From: Azolla caroliniana
Lineage: Eukaryota; Polypodiophyta
Reading direction: 5' to 3'
Assembly (NCBI GenBank): GCA_043228905.1
Contig: JBHGNT010000021.1
Coordinates: 2,790,001 to 2,854,000 of the forward strand
DNA length: 64,000 nucleotides
Below are positions 1 to 11,538 of this stretch, piece by piece. Below the pieces are notes generated by a model. The model was not told the origin of the DNA. It did no database searches and saw only the letters and a list, made by a program, of their open reading frames with translations. Positions within the stretch are counted from its first letter, which is position 1, and the number at the start of each line of letters is the position of its first letter. The position numbers and the translations under genes were made by a program.

Positions 1-9
1 CAACCGACA

Positions 10-2169
10 ATGCAGAAGAAAAAGGCGGAAAAAGGCAAGGAGAAGCTGGCAAAGAAGACCAGCAAGAGGCAAACCGACACCGAACCAGTAACGCTCGAAT
101 CGGAACCGGTACCAGTAAAGGAACCAATAGTGGCACCGACGGAGGACGCTGAAACAGAGGAAGACTCATCCGAACCGATGTTAATACTACCACCCAGGCA
201 AGGAAAGGAGAAACGAGCGACAAGACCGACCCCAACAGCGGACGGAACTCAGCAAAGGGCAAAAGAACCGCCTCCAGTAACCGGAACAGAAGCGACACAG
301 GATGAAGGTCCGTCTGCACCAGAGACGGCAGTACCGGAACCGACGGCGGCGGAGTTCGAGGAACAAAGAAAGGAACAAGCGCCGGAACAAGAGAAGAGGC
401 CGGAGAAACAGTCGGAAAAACAGCCGGAGCTAGGCACGCCTGCTGACACCAACGAAGGCAGAACAAAGGCACAATGGCTAAGGTGGTTGTCAGGGCAGTT
501 GTCGGGAGTAGCAGACCAGATGGAGAAAGAGGAGGAGCAAAGAGAAGAAGTGACTAGGACGATGACTAAGGATATGGTCATGCTCCGGGCACAATTAAAT
601 GAGCTGCAGGAAGAGATAGCACAGGCAAAAGAAGGCAGCCGACAAGCACAAGATGGCACCGAGCCGGTCGGGACATCAGAAAAGCAAGCCGAACCAGAAA
701 CGGAGAGGGCCTTGCAAACCGGCCCTGAGACCGAGAAGTTAATAGCAACTTTGAAAGAAGAATTACAGGCTCAGGAGGCATTGAGAGATAACGAAAGAGA
801 ACAGCGGAAGTTGGTAGAAGACGACAGACGGCGAATGGAGGAAGGCCTTCGCCGAAGCAAAGCCACCAATGACCGACTACAAGAAGAAAACGGGACACTG
901 CAAAAGGAAAGAGATAGGCTGCGCCGACGAATGGAGCAGGAAACTGAGCGGTTGCGAGAGGAACTCCGACAACAAAAGGACCGGGATGATCAGTTGCGAG
1001 CTCAGGCGAACCGACGCCTAAAACAGAAGACGGAGGAATTCGACAGACTATGTAAGGATTATAAACAGGCCACGTCGGACATCAAGAATCAGGCAGCAAC
1101 GTACGACCGACAGATAGAAAAGCTGAAAGAGCAGCTCAAGGAAAACCGCTTGGAATTGTCCAAAGCAAGGGAGGAAGTATCGGTGGAGAAGACCTTGACG
1201 TCGGAACAAAGAAAAGAGATGGAAGTACTTCGGCAGAAAGTAGGGGAGCTGACAAAGAGTTGGAACGAGGAAAAAGTGAAGTCGACTTTCGAAATCAACA
1301 AATGGCGGAGTACCTGTGACAAGCAAAAAGTCGACTCGGAAGCTCAAGCTCAGTTAATGGCCGACATCATCAAACGGATAAGGAAGGAAAAACAAGCAGC
1401 TTCGGAACAGGCTAAAGCAGGGGTTGACCGAATTAAGTTCATCATGTCAAGCTGGAGTACCCGAGCTCAGGCCAGCATAAATGAAAGCACGGAGAAACTC
1501 TGGAAGGAATGGGCACAACAGGCAGCTGAACTGCAGATACTCCGAGCTGATGCAAAAAATCGGAAGAAAAACGGAGATGGGTTCTATAAAATGGACGAAG
1601 AAAGTATCGTCAACATCCGGGAAGAATTGTCGGAGGATTTCTATGCCCTAGCAGAAGAGCATCTCAAGGAAATCCGAGGGTTAGTAGAGAGGTTGGATGA
1701 CGGGCAGCTCGAAACCCAACTGGAATTGGAAGGGTACGAGAAGGACCGACTGCGACAGGAAGCCGAGGGACGCACAACGCCGATCTCCATCAGTGAGGGC
1801 GAGCGATCGGCTGAAGAGAACCCAACCGACAACGCACCCCGACAAGAATTACCCGAGGAAGAACTTCCGGAGCAAGAACAGGTTGATGCCGGGGATGATG
1901 CAGAGTGGAGACAGAGAAGTACCGAATCCGGGGAGGAAAGGACACAACCAGTGGAAACCGGAGAGAGCGATACCGGGAACGGAACGGAGGTGGAGCAGGA
2001 CAGACCCGGACAAGATACAGAAGAAACACCGGTACTACCGGTAGAAGCAGAGTCGGAGCAGCAAGATGCGGAAAGGCAGCCAATCCAATCGGACGTCGGA
2101 GACGGCACAGGCAAAACAACACTTGAAACCTCGGAGCGGAGTTTGCCTGATAATTTGGAGGAAGACTGA
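10..2169 (+). CDS. Glu-rich coiled-coil protein, unknown function, possibly retrotransposon-borne
   Basis: An open frame of 719 residues from an ATG at 10; the frame is also open to the window edge, so the real start may lie outside. Residues 1-155 are low complexity, rich in E, P, T and K. Residues of about 160-560 are a long heptad-like, highly charged coiled coil, including WLRWLSGQLSG near 158 and repeated EELRQQKDR-type segments. A less repetitive stretch (about 455-580, with WSTRAQASINES and EELSEDFYALAEEHL) may be a folded part. The last 140 residues are again acidic and disordered. I see no signal peptide, membrane segment, zinc knuckle or enzyme motif. It is followed closely by an LTR-like sequence with a TATA box, so it may be the last ORF of an LTR element. 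A cytoskeletal or nuclear coiled-coil host protein is the alternative. No family recognised. Confidence 0.45.
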   Translation: MQKKKAEKGKEKLAKKTSKRQTDTEPVTLESEPVPVKEPIVAPTEDAETEEDSSEPMLILPPRQGKEKRATRPTPTADGTQQRAKEPPPVTGTEATQDEGPSAPETAVPEPTAAEFEEQRKEQAPEQEKRPEKQSEKQPELGTPADTNEGRTKAQWLRWLSGQLSGVADQMEKEEEQREEVTRTMTKDMVMLRAQLNELQEEIAQAKEGSRQAQDGTEPVGTSEKQAEPETERALQTGPETEKLIATLKEELQAQEALRDNEREQRKLVEDDRRRMEEGLRRSKATNDRLQEENGTLQKERDRLRRRMEQETERLREELRQQKDRDDQLRAQANRRLKQKTEEFDRLCKDYKQATSDIKNQAATYDRQIEKLKEQLKENRLELSKAREEVSVEKTLTSEQRKEMEVLRQKVGELTKSWNEEKVKSTFEINKWRSTCDKQKVDSEAQAQLMADIIKRIRKEKQAASEQAKAGVDRIKFIMSSWSTRAQASINESTEKLWKEWAQQAAELQILRADAKNRKKNGDGFYKMDEESIVNIREELSEDFYALAEEHLKEIRGLVERLDDGQLETQLELEGYEKDRLRQEAEGRTTPISISEGERSAEENPTDNAPRQELPEEELPEQEQVDAGDDAEWRQRSTESGEERTQPVETGESDTGNGTEVEQDRPGQDTEETPVLPVEAESEQQDAERQPIQSDVGDGTGKTTLETSERSLPDNLEED

Positions 2170-2176
2170 AGCCGGC

Positions 2177-2590
2177 TGTGGGTTCGAAGTGCAATGCACT
2201 TTCCCACGGGCGTGCCATGTGTTGGCCGGTCAGAGAAGGCAAATGGGAAAGCAAGGTCGGATCGGATAAATATAGAAATAGGAATAGAATTATTAGGAGG
2301 GACGGATCCGGTAGTTGTAACCGATCCGGATCCGAACCGATTCGGTTTCGGTTAACGGTTGCCTACCGAGCACCGATTGTAATCTGGCCGGATGCCTATA
2401 AAAGGATCCGATGTTTTGTAATGGAAGCGCGAAGAATTAATATAGTTTTGCTTATGCTGATTAATCTTGTCTTCGTCTGTGCTTAAGTGTAATTATCATA
2501 CGCGTGTATTAACATCCTATCCCTACCACCCCTTTGGAGAAGTGTCGGATAGACACCTGTGTTGCGGCTAGTCCAGCCATACATACAACA
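2177..2590 (+). mobile_element. Possible LTR after the coiled-coil ORF
   Basis: It begins TGTGGG just after the coiled-coil stop codon and ends ACAACA where LINE sequence begins. It contains a clear TATA box (CCTATAAAAGG, 2395-2405) and downstream AT-rich sequence suited to a poly(A) site. No second copy lies in the window, so the boundaries are guesses. It could instead be a promoter unrelated to a transposon. Confidence 0.35.
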
Positions 2591-2740
2591 GTTGTGTGCA
2601 AAAGTCATCTAAGGCATTAAGGTGCCTTTGTAGGTCGTGTTCGGATTCAGAGAGCAAAACTATGTCATCTGCATAGAGCAAGATACGCACCTGCGTATCC
2701 CCAAGGACTACTCCATTGCCTCCCTTACGAGCAATAAAAT
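2590..2740 (-). pseudogene. LINE (non-LTR) reverse transcriptase fragment, YADD active site
   Basis: On the minus strand about 50 codons read as the heart of a non-LTR reverse transcriptase: GVVLGDTQVRILLYADDIVL, then SESEHDLQRHLNALDDFC. YADD is the catalytic aspartate pair typical of LINE enzymes (LTR elements here have YVDD or FLDD). The fragment has no start or stop of its own and is a dead remnant. Confidence 0.75.
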
Positions 2741-2774
2741 CTGTCATGTGTTCTTGATATGTGCCTCCTTCCTA

Positions 2775-2970
2775 AGAAGGGGTATTCATAAATTCAAGCA
2801 CAAAGTCTCTATGTGTGAATAAAGCATTCGCATATGAGCTCAAACTTCTCGGTGGTGTCTTAAGTATGGCACTTAAGTTATCACTCCCTCTTAGTATGTC
2901 AGCATATCTTGAACGAATTGCACTATATGTTGAGCATGTGAAGAACAAGTGACATTCATCCTCTACCATG
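2775..2970 (-). pseudogene. LINE ORF2 C-terminal fragment (Cys/His segment)
   Basis: Minus-strand frame containing EDECHLFFTCSTYSAIRSRY and then SSYANALFTHRDFVLEF, which resembles the Cys/His segment and tail at the C-terminus of many LINE ORF2 proteins. On this strand it lies upstream of the YADD fragment, the reverse of normal domain order, so the two come from separate or rearranged insertions. Confidence 0.6.
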
Positions 2971-2982
2971 TGTAGAGTTTGC

Positions 2983-3006
2983 AAGAGAGAGAGAGAGAGA
3001 GAGAGA
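2983..3006. repeat. (GA)n microsatellite
   Basis: Uninterrupted AG/GA dinucleotides beside the LINE fragment. Confidence 0.95.
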
Positions 3007-3033
3007 AGTATATAATAGAGAGAAGTGAGAAAA

Positions 3034-3098
3034 TTGGATTTCGAACCCAAGACACAGTGCTTGTAGTGTTAACAACTTACCACTAGGGTAAGCTAATT
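3034..3098 (-). repeat. tRNA-like (SINE head) module
   Basis: On the minus strand an A-box-like TAGCTTACCCTAGTGG (3080-3095) is followed about 30 bp on by a B-box-like GGGTTCGAAATCC (3036-3048). This is the internal RNA polymerase III promoter layout of tRNA genes and tRNA-derived SINEs. The flanks do not fold into a full acceptor stem, so a SINE remnant is more likely than a tRNA gene. Confidence 0.5.
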
Positions 3099-4916
3099 AC
3101 GAGAAAAGAAGAAGAAGAGATGAGCATTACCAAATTAAGAGGATAGTATGAGTTGTAATAGGAAAATTTTGAAGAACCATGTACAAGAAAACATAAGGCC
3201 ATTAGTTTTGCGAGAGAAGAAGAGATGTATTAATGCTTATTTGATAAAAGTGTGAAGTCAAGCCATAGAGCTCTATATGAGGCCTGGCCCTTGTACATAT
3301 GATGCCTCTTGTATTTCTTCCTAACTAATGGGTAACATATTTTTTTGGAAAAAAATAGAAATAAGTATAAAGTCAACTTAGAGAAGTATGCTAATACTTC
3401 TGTACAAAAAAGTTAATCATGTAACAAACAGAAGTAGTGATACGCATTGACAATTTTGATTGTTCTTCATTTCCACCTTCAATGAAACTCATATGCTCTT
3501 ATCATCCTCGAATCTTGGATAGTTACCTACTTAAATTATCACAAACCGACAAAAGATAGATAGATATTCAAAAAGATAGTTTACCTTTGAGAAGCAAAAT
3601 TGATCACACTACAGTTAGGATCCAATGCTTTGAAATGATCATAATTTGGAATCAAGTTGGTTGCCATGATTAGCAATATCTCAAAGCAATCAAGATATCC
3701 CTCATATATTCCAAGTTGTTACCACATTACGTATTTGGAAAGTCAATATCTTTTTGACCCATTTTTCCAATGAAAAACTAGAAAGTTGTTGTTTGCCAAG
3801 ATACTACTCAAAGGTCTTCAATTTTGTGTACATTTCTATCTTTGCCATTTTAACTTTGGTGGTAATGGGCTATCATGATTCATAAGTTCATGGGTAGAAA
3901 TTCTTATTCTCACGCGTATTTACAACACCATACATCATTACTCCATCCAAAGTACATGCCACATCAATGCATTGTGCCAACAACCTCAAGACAATAATAT
4001 GCACATTGTATTGTTAATATTATGTGATTGGCCATGCTGATAATTGAGGCCCTTGATATATGGCAAAATATCCCAATGTTTGATATCTACATCCAATACA
4101 TATTTTAATGTTTGGTGTCCACATCCAATACATATTAAATGGACATATGTTATAATAATGCCAAGCTAAGAGTCAATTCATAGTTGGCATGATATTATGG
4201 ATACCGATTGTGTGATAGATACAAATCATGACACCTTTATTTTAGTATTTGAATATAGGGAGTCCAATATGATGATAATACATAATTATGTATCAACAAC
4301 ACATAGGATATCTCGAGGGAGTTTGATTATTTATCACGTGAGATTTAGGGTTCATCACGACACTCGTACATTTTACGATTGTCATGTATACACAAGAAAC
4401 AAGTCAGAGCCATAAGTAACTCCTCTTGAAGTGGAGCATGAGATTTTGATCATTTGGCACCTTGGGATGTACATATCGTCACGGGAAAAATATATATTCA
4501 CAATGTGAACCTTTGATGGCATTTCTAGAGCATGGTTGGACACATGATTATGGTAGAATTGAATTAGAACATGTTGGTTTTCATATAAGAATTTGAATTA
4601 AGTGTCAAAGTAGCAACCCTAAACGCTTGCTTTTTGTGACTACCATTCTAAGTTTTTGTGTACACATAATCTTTTGTTAATTTCTAATGCATTGATGTAC
4701 AATTTTTCTATCTCATGGAGTGGAATTGACATAGATAGGCCTTAGGTAACAATCTCAAATGCCCAACCTGTCCTGAGTAATAGTAGCCGTAACACTTTGT
4801 CTCCACCTCTCTCCATGCATAGTTGTAACTTGTGACACAAAAACTTAAGAACCCAACTTTGATTCTCTATGGTTTGATCTTGTTCCATAGATCATACACA
4901 AATTTCCTTGGATGTT

Positions 4917-4921
<5 letters not shown>

Positions 4922-4950
<29 letters not shown>
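4922..4950. repeat. (TC)n microsatellite
   Basis: Uninterrupted TC dinucleotide run in the spacer upstream of the PRPP synthetase gene. Confidence 0.95.
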
Positions 4951-4954
<4 letters not shown>

Positions 4955-5298
4955 ATGGATTATGCATTTCTAATTCTAATGTAGATAATGATTTGAACTT
5001 GATGCACAAATTAGTAAAAGCATGGCTTACCACTTACTTAGGCGTAACCCTAAATTTTTTTAAGTCTGTGTATAACAGTCTAGACGCACTAAAATTTGGC
5101 ATGATCAATTCCATTAATGTATCAATACATTCATTAAGAAACATTGACATTTGCGTAGTCGCAAGATAACTATTTACATCTCTCTACGTCTCTATGCCTG
5201 GTCACGAATATACAAACTAAAGGCTATTTCACTTGCAAAGCATAACCGGTCATTCGGGCGATCGTGTAAGCCCAAAGAGACTTGAGAAAGGCCATTAG

Positions 5299-5375
5299 TA
5301 TACATACATACATAACATACATACAAACATACATACATATATGTACATACATACACACATACATACATACATACA

Positions 5376-5406
<31 letters not shown>
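5299..5406. repeat. (ACAT)n microsatellite
   Basis: About 25 copies of ACAT with a few interruptions. The Tyr/Cys/Met-rich peptides read across it are repeat artefacts. Confidence 0.95.
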
Positions 5407-5407
<1 letters not shown>

Positions 5408-5647
5408 CAATATGAAAGAAGTGCCCAAAAAGGCTCTAAAATTCTTTCTTGTTACCTCATTAATATGTATGTAATTCTCTTTCTTGAGTAGCTGCAGGGA
5501 CACTCTGTTTTTTCTATCCTTCTAAATTTGGATCAGGTGAGCATAATAGCAGCATTGACTATGCTCTGTTTCTTGCTCTGCTATCTCTAAACCCTACGAT
5601 TCACGAGAAAGAAGAAAGAAGAACGAATTTAGAAGAACCCAAATCAC

Positions 5648-5652
5648 AGAAG

Positions 5653-5682
<30 letters not shown>
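5648..5682 (+). repeat. (GAA)n tract in the probable 5' leader
   Basis: About 12 GAA repeats ending 27 bp before the PRPP synthetase ATG, so probably transcribed as 5' UTR. I see no confident TATA box upstream. Confidence 0.85.
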
Positions 5683-5685
<3 letters not shown>

Positions 5686-5709
5686 ATCTTAAAAGAAGGA
5701 AGAATAGGT

Positions 5710-6053
5710 ATGGGATCAGAGGCAGCTTCCAACTGTATGAGGGAGCCTCTCAAGGGCGTGCTTTTTGAAGAGACAATTGCGACCCTGCCTGTGGCAGCGG
5801 CCATTGCGGCTTCTACAACTGATACTGGAGAGATCACTCCTTCTTCTGTAGCGGTAGCAGAGGATGACGGGTGTCGCTTCAAGCGTGTCTGCCTCTTTTA
5901 TTGCCCCGAAACTGAAGAGCTCGCCCACAGAATCGCTGCTCAGTCAGATTCAATCCAGCTTAAGTGCGTCAACTGGAGGTAAATCATGCCCACCTCCTCT
6001 CTTGTCCTTACTTTGTTTGTTTGTTTGTTTGTTTGTTTGTATGTATGTATGTA

Positions 6054-6106
<53 letters not shown>

Positions 6107-8674
6107 GTGTGTGTGTGCCAATGTCCATGTGTTATACTATACCATTGTCATTGTTCATGTCCACTATCATTATCATTGTCCATTGTTGTTCATCATCTCC
6201 CATTGTCACCATTATTATCTGCATGCCCATTCATTTTCCCGCATGTACCACATCCTGCATCCCATCTCCAGTTCTGTTCTATGACCATGATCATGTGCTC
6301 TATCTGGGTCTGTCTCTGAGTCCATTGTAAAATGATCACGTGTCACTATTGGCTCCTTCATTGTCATGATTTTCCTCTTCCATGTGCAAATCAATACTTG
6401 TACATGCATATGTTTATCACATTCAATGGTTTGCCATTCCCCTTCCATATCCATGTCCTCATGTCACCATCTTCACTTGTTTATTTGCTTGAATGTTCAT
6501 ATGCCATCATCAGTACTTGTAACATGTATGTAGTACATGCATACCACTTGCTATGTTATGTATACGTTCATGAATTCATTTGCGATAAACGTAACAGGCA
6601 TAGATGCTCAATATACCATGGTATGCATATATGCATTGCTCTGGTTTGTATTTATTATACCTATTGTAAAAGCTTATTCCTTTTTGATGATTTCTAACTA
6701 CATTGTATTGCACCTTCCAGAACCTTTGCTGACGGGTTTCCGAACTTATTTGTACCAAATGCTCATGGAATCCGAGGCCAACATGCTGCTTTTTTGGCAT
6801 CTTTCAGCTCTCCAGCAGTGATATTTGAGCAACTATCGGTTATCTATGCGCTACCAAGGATGTTTGTGTCATCTTTCACGCTTGTTCTGCCCTTCTTTCC
6901 AACAGGAACATTTGAACGAATGGAAGATGAGGGTGATATTGCGACCGCTTTCACACTAGCCCGAATACTTTCCAACATTCCAATTTCAAGAGGGGGTCCA
7001 ACCAGCTTGGTTATTTTTGACATACATGCTTTGCAAGTGAGGAGGATCTCTACTTGATTTGCAAGGTATATGTTTTCATGTGTTGTTGTGGTGGTTCTCT
7101 CTCTTTAACTTTTGTGTTTCTATTTTATTTTAACAGGAGCGATTTTATTTTGGTGACAATGTATTACCTTGTTTTGAGAGTGGAATCCCCCTCCTCAAGC
7201 ATCGGTTGAGTCAACTTCCGGATGCAGCAAACGTGAGTTCCAGATGAATGAGCTTGTGTAATGGAAGCTTTGCAATACATTTACATGCATGTCTTTATTT
7301 ATGTATATGTATCCATATGTATGTACATCTCTATGGACGCGTGTATGTCTCTGTGTATCTTTGTATGTCTTAATCTACGTATATGCTATATGTATGTGTT
7401 ATAGAAATTAGATATATGAATTTAATTGATCTTCTTGGACATTTGCAAGGTCACAATTGCATTCCCAGATGAGGGAGCATGGAAACGATTTAACAAACTA
7501 TTGCAAAACTTCCCAACGGTAGTCAAAAAATCTTGTTTTTAATATATATATATATATGACGCAAGTATATGCTGGACTTCGTTTCCGAGGTCTCATATGA
7601 TGGGTGTTATGTATACAAGGTTATATGTACAAAAGTGCGAGAAGGTGATAAGCGGATAGTACGTATACGAGAAGGAGAGGCTGCAGGTCGGCACATAGTT
7701 ATCGTGGATGACTTAGTTCAGTCAGGGGGTACACTTATTGAGTGCCAGGTATGTATCTGGGTTTCTCTCCGTGATGCACACATAATGCCATCCAACACAT
7801 AGTTGTTGAAGTTATCCTTTGGTGTTTTTATGTATGTGCCATCCAAAACATGAAATTGTGAAAAGGAATTTGTTGTTTGGAGTGATTAGGTATATGTGAA
7901 TTTTTTAATAGTGATAAGTAATATTTAATCTGTGCATGTCATCCAAAACGTGAATTGTTAATAGTGGTCCTCTGTGTTATATGATGATTCCACATGTTTG
8001 TGTGACAAGTCTTAAATATGTAGCCATGGCCTGCAAGTTCAACAGAAGGCAATTTAAAGCCATGTTATTGTATGTTATTACATATGGAATGGTACCATTT
8101 AACACATTGAATAGGAAAGGGTACCTTTTCTTCACTAAGAATCCACACAAAGGGACCTGATGTAGAGGGTTCACATACAGTAGCCCAAAATTTTGAAATA
8201 AGATACGCCTAATGCATTTTTTGTGTTCTGATTGATGAGATTGTCATAGTCTTTTTCAACGTATCACATCTGTGGAGGCACGATCAATAATACTCACTGT
8301 ACATCTTGTGCAGAAAGTGTTACTAGGTCATGGTGCGAGAAAAGTTAGTGCCTATACGACCCACGGTGTCTTTCCAAACAAATCTTGGGGAAAATTTCTT
8401 CATAAAGGTGGGAGTGCCGGAAAAAATATTTGAAAAAATGTTAAACCTTGGGATCCAGATCACTTTTGGAACCTAATGGATGATCCAAGACTAAAATTAT
8501 GTGTAGTAATGTTTGTTTGTGCTGTTTTACTTTCTTGCAGACAATAATGATGGAGAATTTTCGTACTTTTGGATTACGGACTCGTGTCCCCAAACGGTAA
8601 AGGATGTTAAGGGTAAAGCACCGTTTGAAATTCTTAGTTTGGCGGGCTCTATTGCTGCTGCCCTCCAAGTCTAA
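5710..8674 (+). CDS. PRS4: Ribose-phosphate pyrophosphokinase (PRPP synthetase), plant class II, seven exons
   Basis: Makes PRPP from ribose 5-phosphate and ATP for purine, pyrimidine, NAD, His and Trp synthesis. Exons read by splice sites: 5710-5978, 6721-7036, 7137-7232, 7450-7518, 7620-7748, 8314-8407, 8541-8674. Together they give 1107 bp, 368 residues plus stop; all introns are GT-AG. The protein follows plant PRS3/PRS4 from end to end: [11 protein letters not shown] in exon 1, [10 protein letters not shown] and LVLPFFPTG in exon 2, [11 protein letters not shown] in exon 4, the loop KVREGDKR (255-262) and the PRPP-binding [10 protein letters not shown] (279-288) in exon 5, [10 protein letters not shown] in exon 7. 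The N-terminus is about 30 residues longer than Arabidopsis PRS4 as I recall it and shows no clear transit peptide, so I infer cytosol. Class II isozymes are described as phosphate-independent. No frameshift or stop, so probably functional. PRS3 versus PRS4 is uncertain. Confidence 0.93.
6014..6116. repeat. Compound microsatellite in PRS intron 1
   Basis: (TTTG)n, (TATG)n, (TG)n, (TATG)n and (TG)n follow one another in the 742-bp first intron, 35 bp after the donor site. Confidence 0.95.
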
Positions 8675-11534
8675 AGGCTAATTAAATTGTTGCATTTGAC
8701 ATGTAGCTCTAACGAATAAGTTTGCATTTTCGAAGAAAAGAAATTGAAATAACATTTGATACGTGCTCAAATCTTGATTTGTCTCGAAAAATGATGTAAT
8801 CCTTTGTATAGTCCCTCTTATTGAGGATGCATGCGCATACCTTGTACATAGGGAACACCAATTGGCGGGCACTTTTTTCTCTATTTGGAAACATTTTTAG
8901 CTTAACCTAATTATATAGAAGCTACTCATAGTAAACTTGAGTGCATCATATAAAAATAGCTCCTTGGTATTGTGGTGTTTTGATCTTGGTGACATTGGAG
9001 AACATAGTGGTGATTGCAATGCTTGGTTAGGGCCGTTGTGTTCTATCAACTCATTTACCTGCAACTCTTTTGATTTCTATTCTCTTGTCTTCCTCATGTT
9101 TCCATATCCCTTATTTATGAAGGGTATGTGCATGCTTATAATGCGCTTGTTGCCCTATCCAATCATATAGGCAAGTTCTGTCCTCCACAACATTGTGTAT
9201 CATTTCTAATTGTTTGCGAAGGATTTGGATTAGTAGTAAATAGCCCATTGCAAGGTTGGTTTGTTCAATAAACTGCAATTTTTTACCATACAAATAGATT
9301 GCTTAAATGGAAATTATATTAGGAATTATGGGTTCTTTATATTTTCATATCATCATTATGATAGTATGTGGTTATGTAGGTTGATAATTAGAAAGAATAT
9401 AATTCTTTGCCAAGTAGATTTTGGTGTTATACTTTAGGTTTCTTGTGCCCCTTCAAATCCTTAACTTCCAAGGTGCATAGGATATCCTTGAGCAAATTGT
9501 CGGGAAACATTTTCCTTTTTACCTCACTTGTGTCAATTTGTTCTAATTGTTTTTTCTTTGTTTCAGGAAAGTAAATCTTTGCTAAATGTGTGAAACAATG
9601 TTTGGTGATTTACTTCCTAAAAACTAGATGTCTTGCCTAGTCAAAACTTATTGTTAGACATTTCTATATGTGGATTACAATACTTATCTTGAATGTGGCC
9701 ATTAACCTCTTTCAAATTTGATGTTCATTTGTCTTGTATCATGACGATACTAATCTCAAGTGCTGCAAACAAATTTCAATACTTTGTTTGTAAATAAGCT
9801 CAACCTATTTTAAGTGCACTAGTAGATAACAAGATATCTAAAAGCTTTCTCCATTCATTAAGTGTGTTTCAAAAAATGTGGGTTGGGAGGATGACCAAAA
9901 ATTGCTCTACATAAAGAATTTTGGACCAAGAAATTTTCACATATGTTTAAATAGTACAACTAGATGAGGTGTTGGTAAGGGAAATAATGTTATATTCTTT
10001 CTTTTTAAAAACCCTGTATAGATTAATGTTTCCAATTTAAAATATTGGCCATACACCAAATGTATGTCATAATTTCATAAATATGGCATATTGTAAATTT
10101 TCGGGAACCACCTTTTATTGGACAGGAATGTTAGTGACAAGTTGGCTTGTAATGTGAAAAGGGCCTCTTTATGAATTTCCAACTTTTATAAAGGAGTAAC
10201 AACCCTCAGTAAAAAAGAAATTTGGGCACCTTAACTTTGGGTCGTCTTTCTGTTCTCATTCTCTCCCTTTTGCATGCACTAAAAGCCACTTTTTTCGATG
10301 TAGACCAATTAATTGAATAGGCATGTTGTTTTACTTAATATTTATCTATTTAATTGAGAAACATCATATTTTTTATGCAGTAATTATCTATATAATTAAA
10401 ATAATCATACTTCTTAATGAATTTAGTGATTAGACGTGTGATAATTATATATTACATTAAGAAGTCTTTAAGATTTCTGAACTGTTAAGTGCTTTTATAT
10501 GTTGATGCATGACATGGTTTTTGCCATTAGGGAGTGATGTACCTGAATCCCTCGGTTAGCCCATTGGGAGGAAAGTGACCCCTCAGGACTCAAGTTCTCC
10601 ATAATCTCTAAGAATGTTCTCGTTGATGATTACATCAATATGTTAACTAGTGACTTCTAAGGAGGTAGTCATTCAAAGACTTGGTGTCTTTGCACAATGT
10701 CCAATTGAATGAGTGAAGACAATAAGTTCCTCTCTTGAACATAACCTTAGTCTTTGGGAGTGGAGTTGGTACACCTCCTATTACATACCCATTTGGATGT
10801 CATAAGCTTAGGTTATTTGTATAGGAATTGAAGCCACAAAAAAATATGGTTGGTATTTCAGAATGTTCATACAATTGACCATTGGTGTGGGCAAGTGAAT
10901 GCTCAACTCTAATGAATGTTTGAGTCTAACAAACACTTAACTCTAGTGAGCCGTTGAGCCTATGGATCCTTTGACTCTAGTAAGCACAAGAGTCTAAGGA
11001 ACACTTGGCTCTAGTATATCAAGCCCTTGTCTAGTGAACTTTGGACTCTAGCAAGACTTTGACCTTAGTGAGCCCTCGACTTGATTGGAATCCTCGTTCT
11101 CAACAACATTGTTTTACATAAAGGGAAATTTACATGAGACAACCCAAGAAGGGGTTTTAAGTCTTCTCCTACGATATCAGGCCCTCCCTTGTTAAGGTCC
11201 CCCACGATCCCACTGGAGTAGCACAAGTGACAAAGGTAGATCTTTTCCTGGTTGAAGATTGATAGGACAATCATAAGGTCAATGTCTTGGGAGGCTAGTA
11301 GCCTTGTCTTTATTGAAGACATCTTGGAATTGTTGATGCTTGGTTGGAAATAAGATTAATGACTTTTGTGGACAGGGTTGGAGTTGTTATTAATGCATAT
11401 ATAAACATTTCTTCTTACAATCCCTCTTTGTGTAAACTTTGTAGAGATAATTTGGAGATTGGATAGCACTGTAAACTTGAGTTGGAAGCAATAAGGAAGT
11501 TTGATATGTGGTTCTTTTAAGATTCTAGGATAGC
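8675..11534. other. AT-rich spacer, no gene seen
   Basis: Starts with the PRS 3' UTR. No protein-like frame, LTR or splice-joined coding pattern was found, apart from a decayed minisatellite near 10.9-11.1 kb. Confidence 0.6.
10880..11085. repeat. Decayed minisatellite, unit about 30 bp
   Basis: ACTCTAGTGAGC-like and GAGTCTAA-like words return every 25-35 bp with many changes. Confidence 0.5.
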
Positions 11535-11538
11535 ACGT

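Larger units (their letters stand above)
3100..5640. other. AT-rich spacer, no gene seen
   Basis: No open frame with recognisable protein similarity, no splice-joined coding pattern and no LTR pair. It holds only microsatellites. Confidence 0.6.

Noticed and set aside
5192-6330. Open frames rich in Tyr/Cys/Met/Val around the microsatellites
   Set aside because: They are translations of ACAT and TG repeats and overlap the PRS exon and intron; no protein-like composition outside the repeat.
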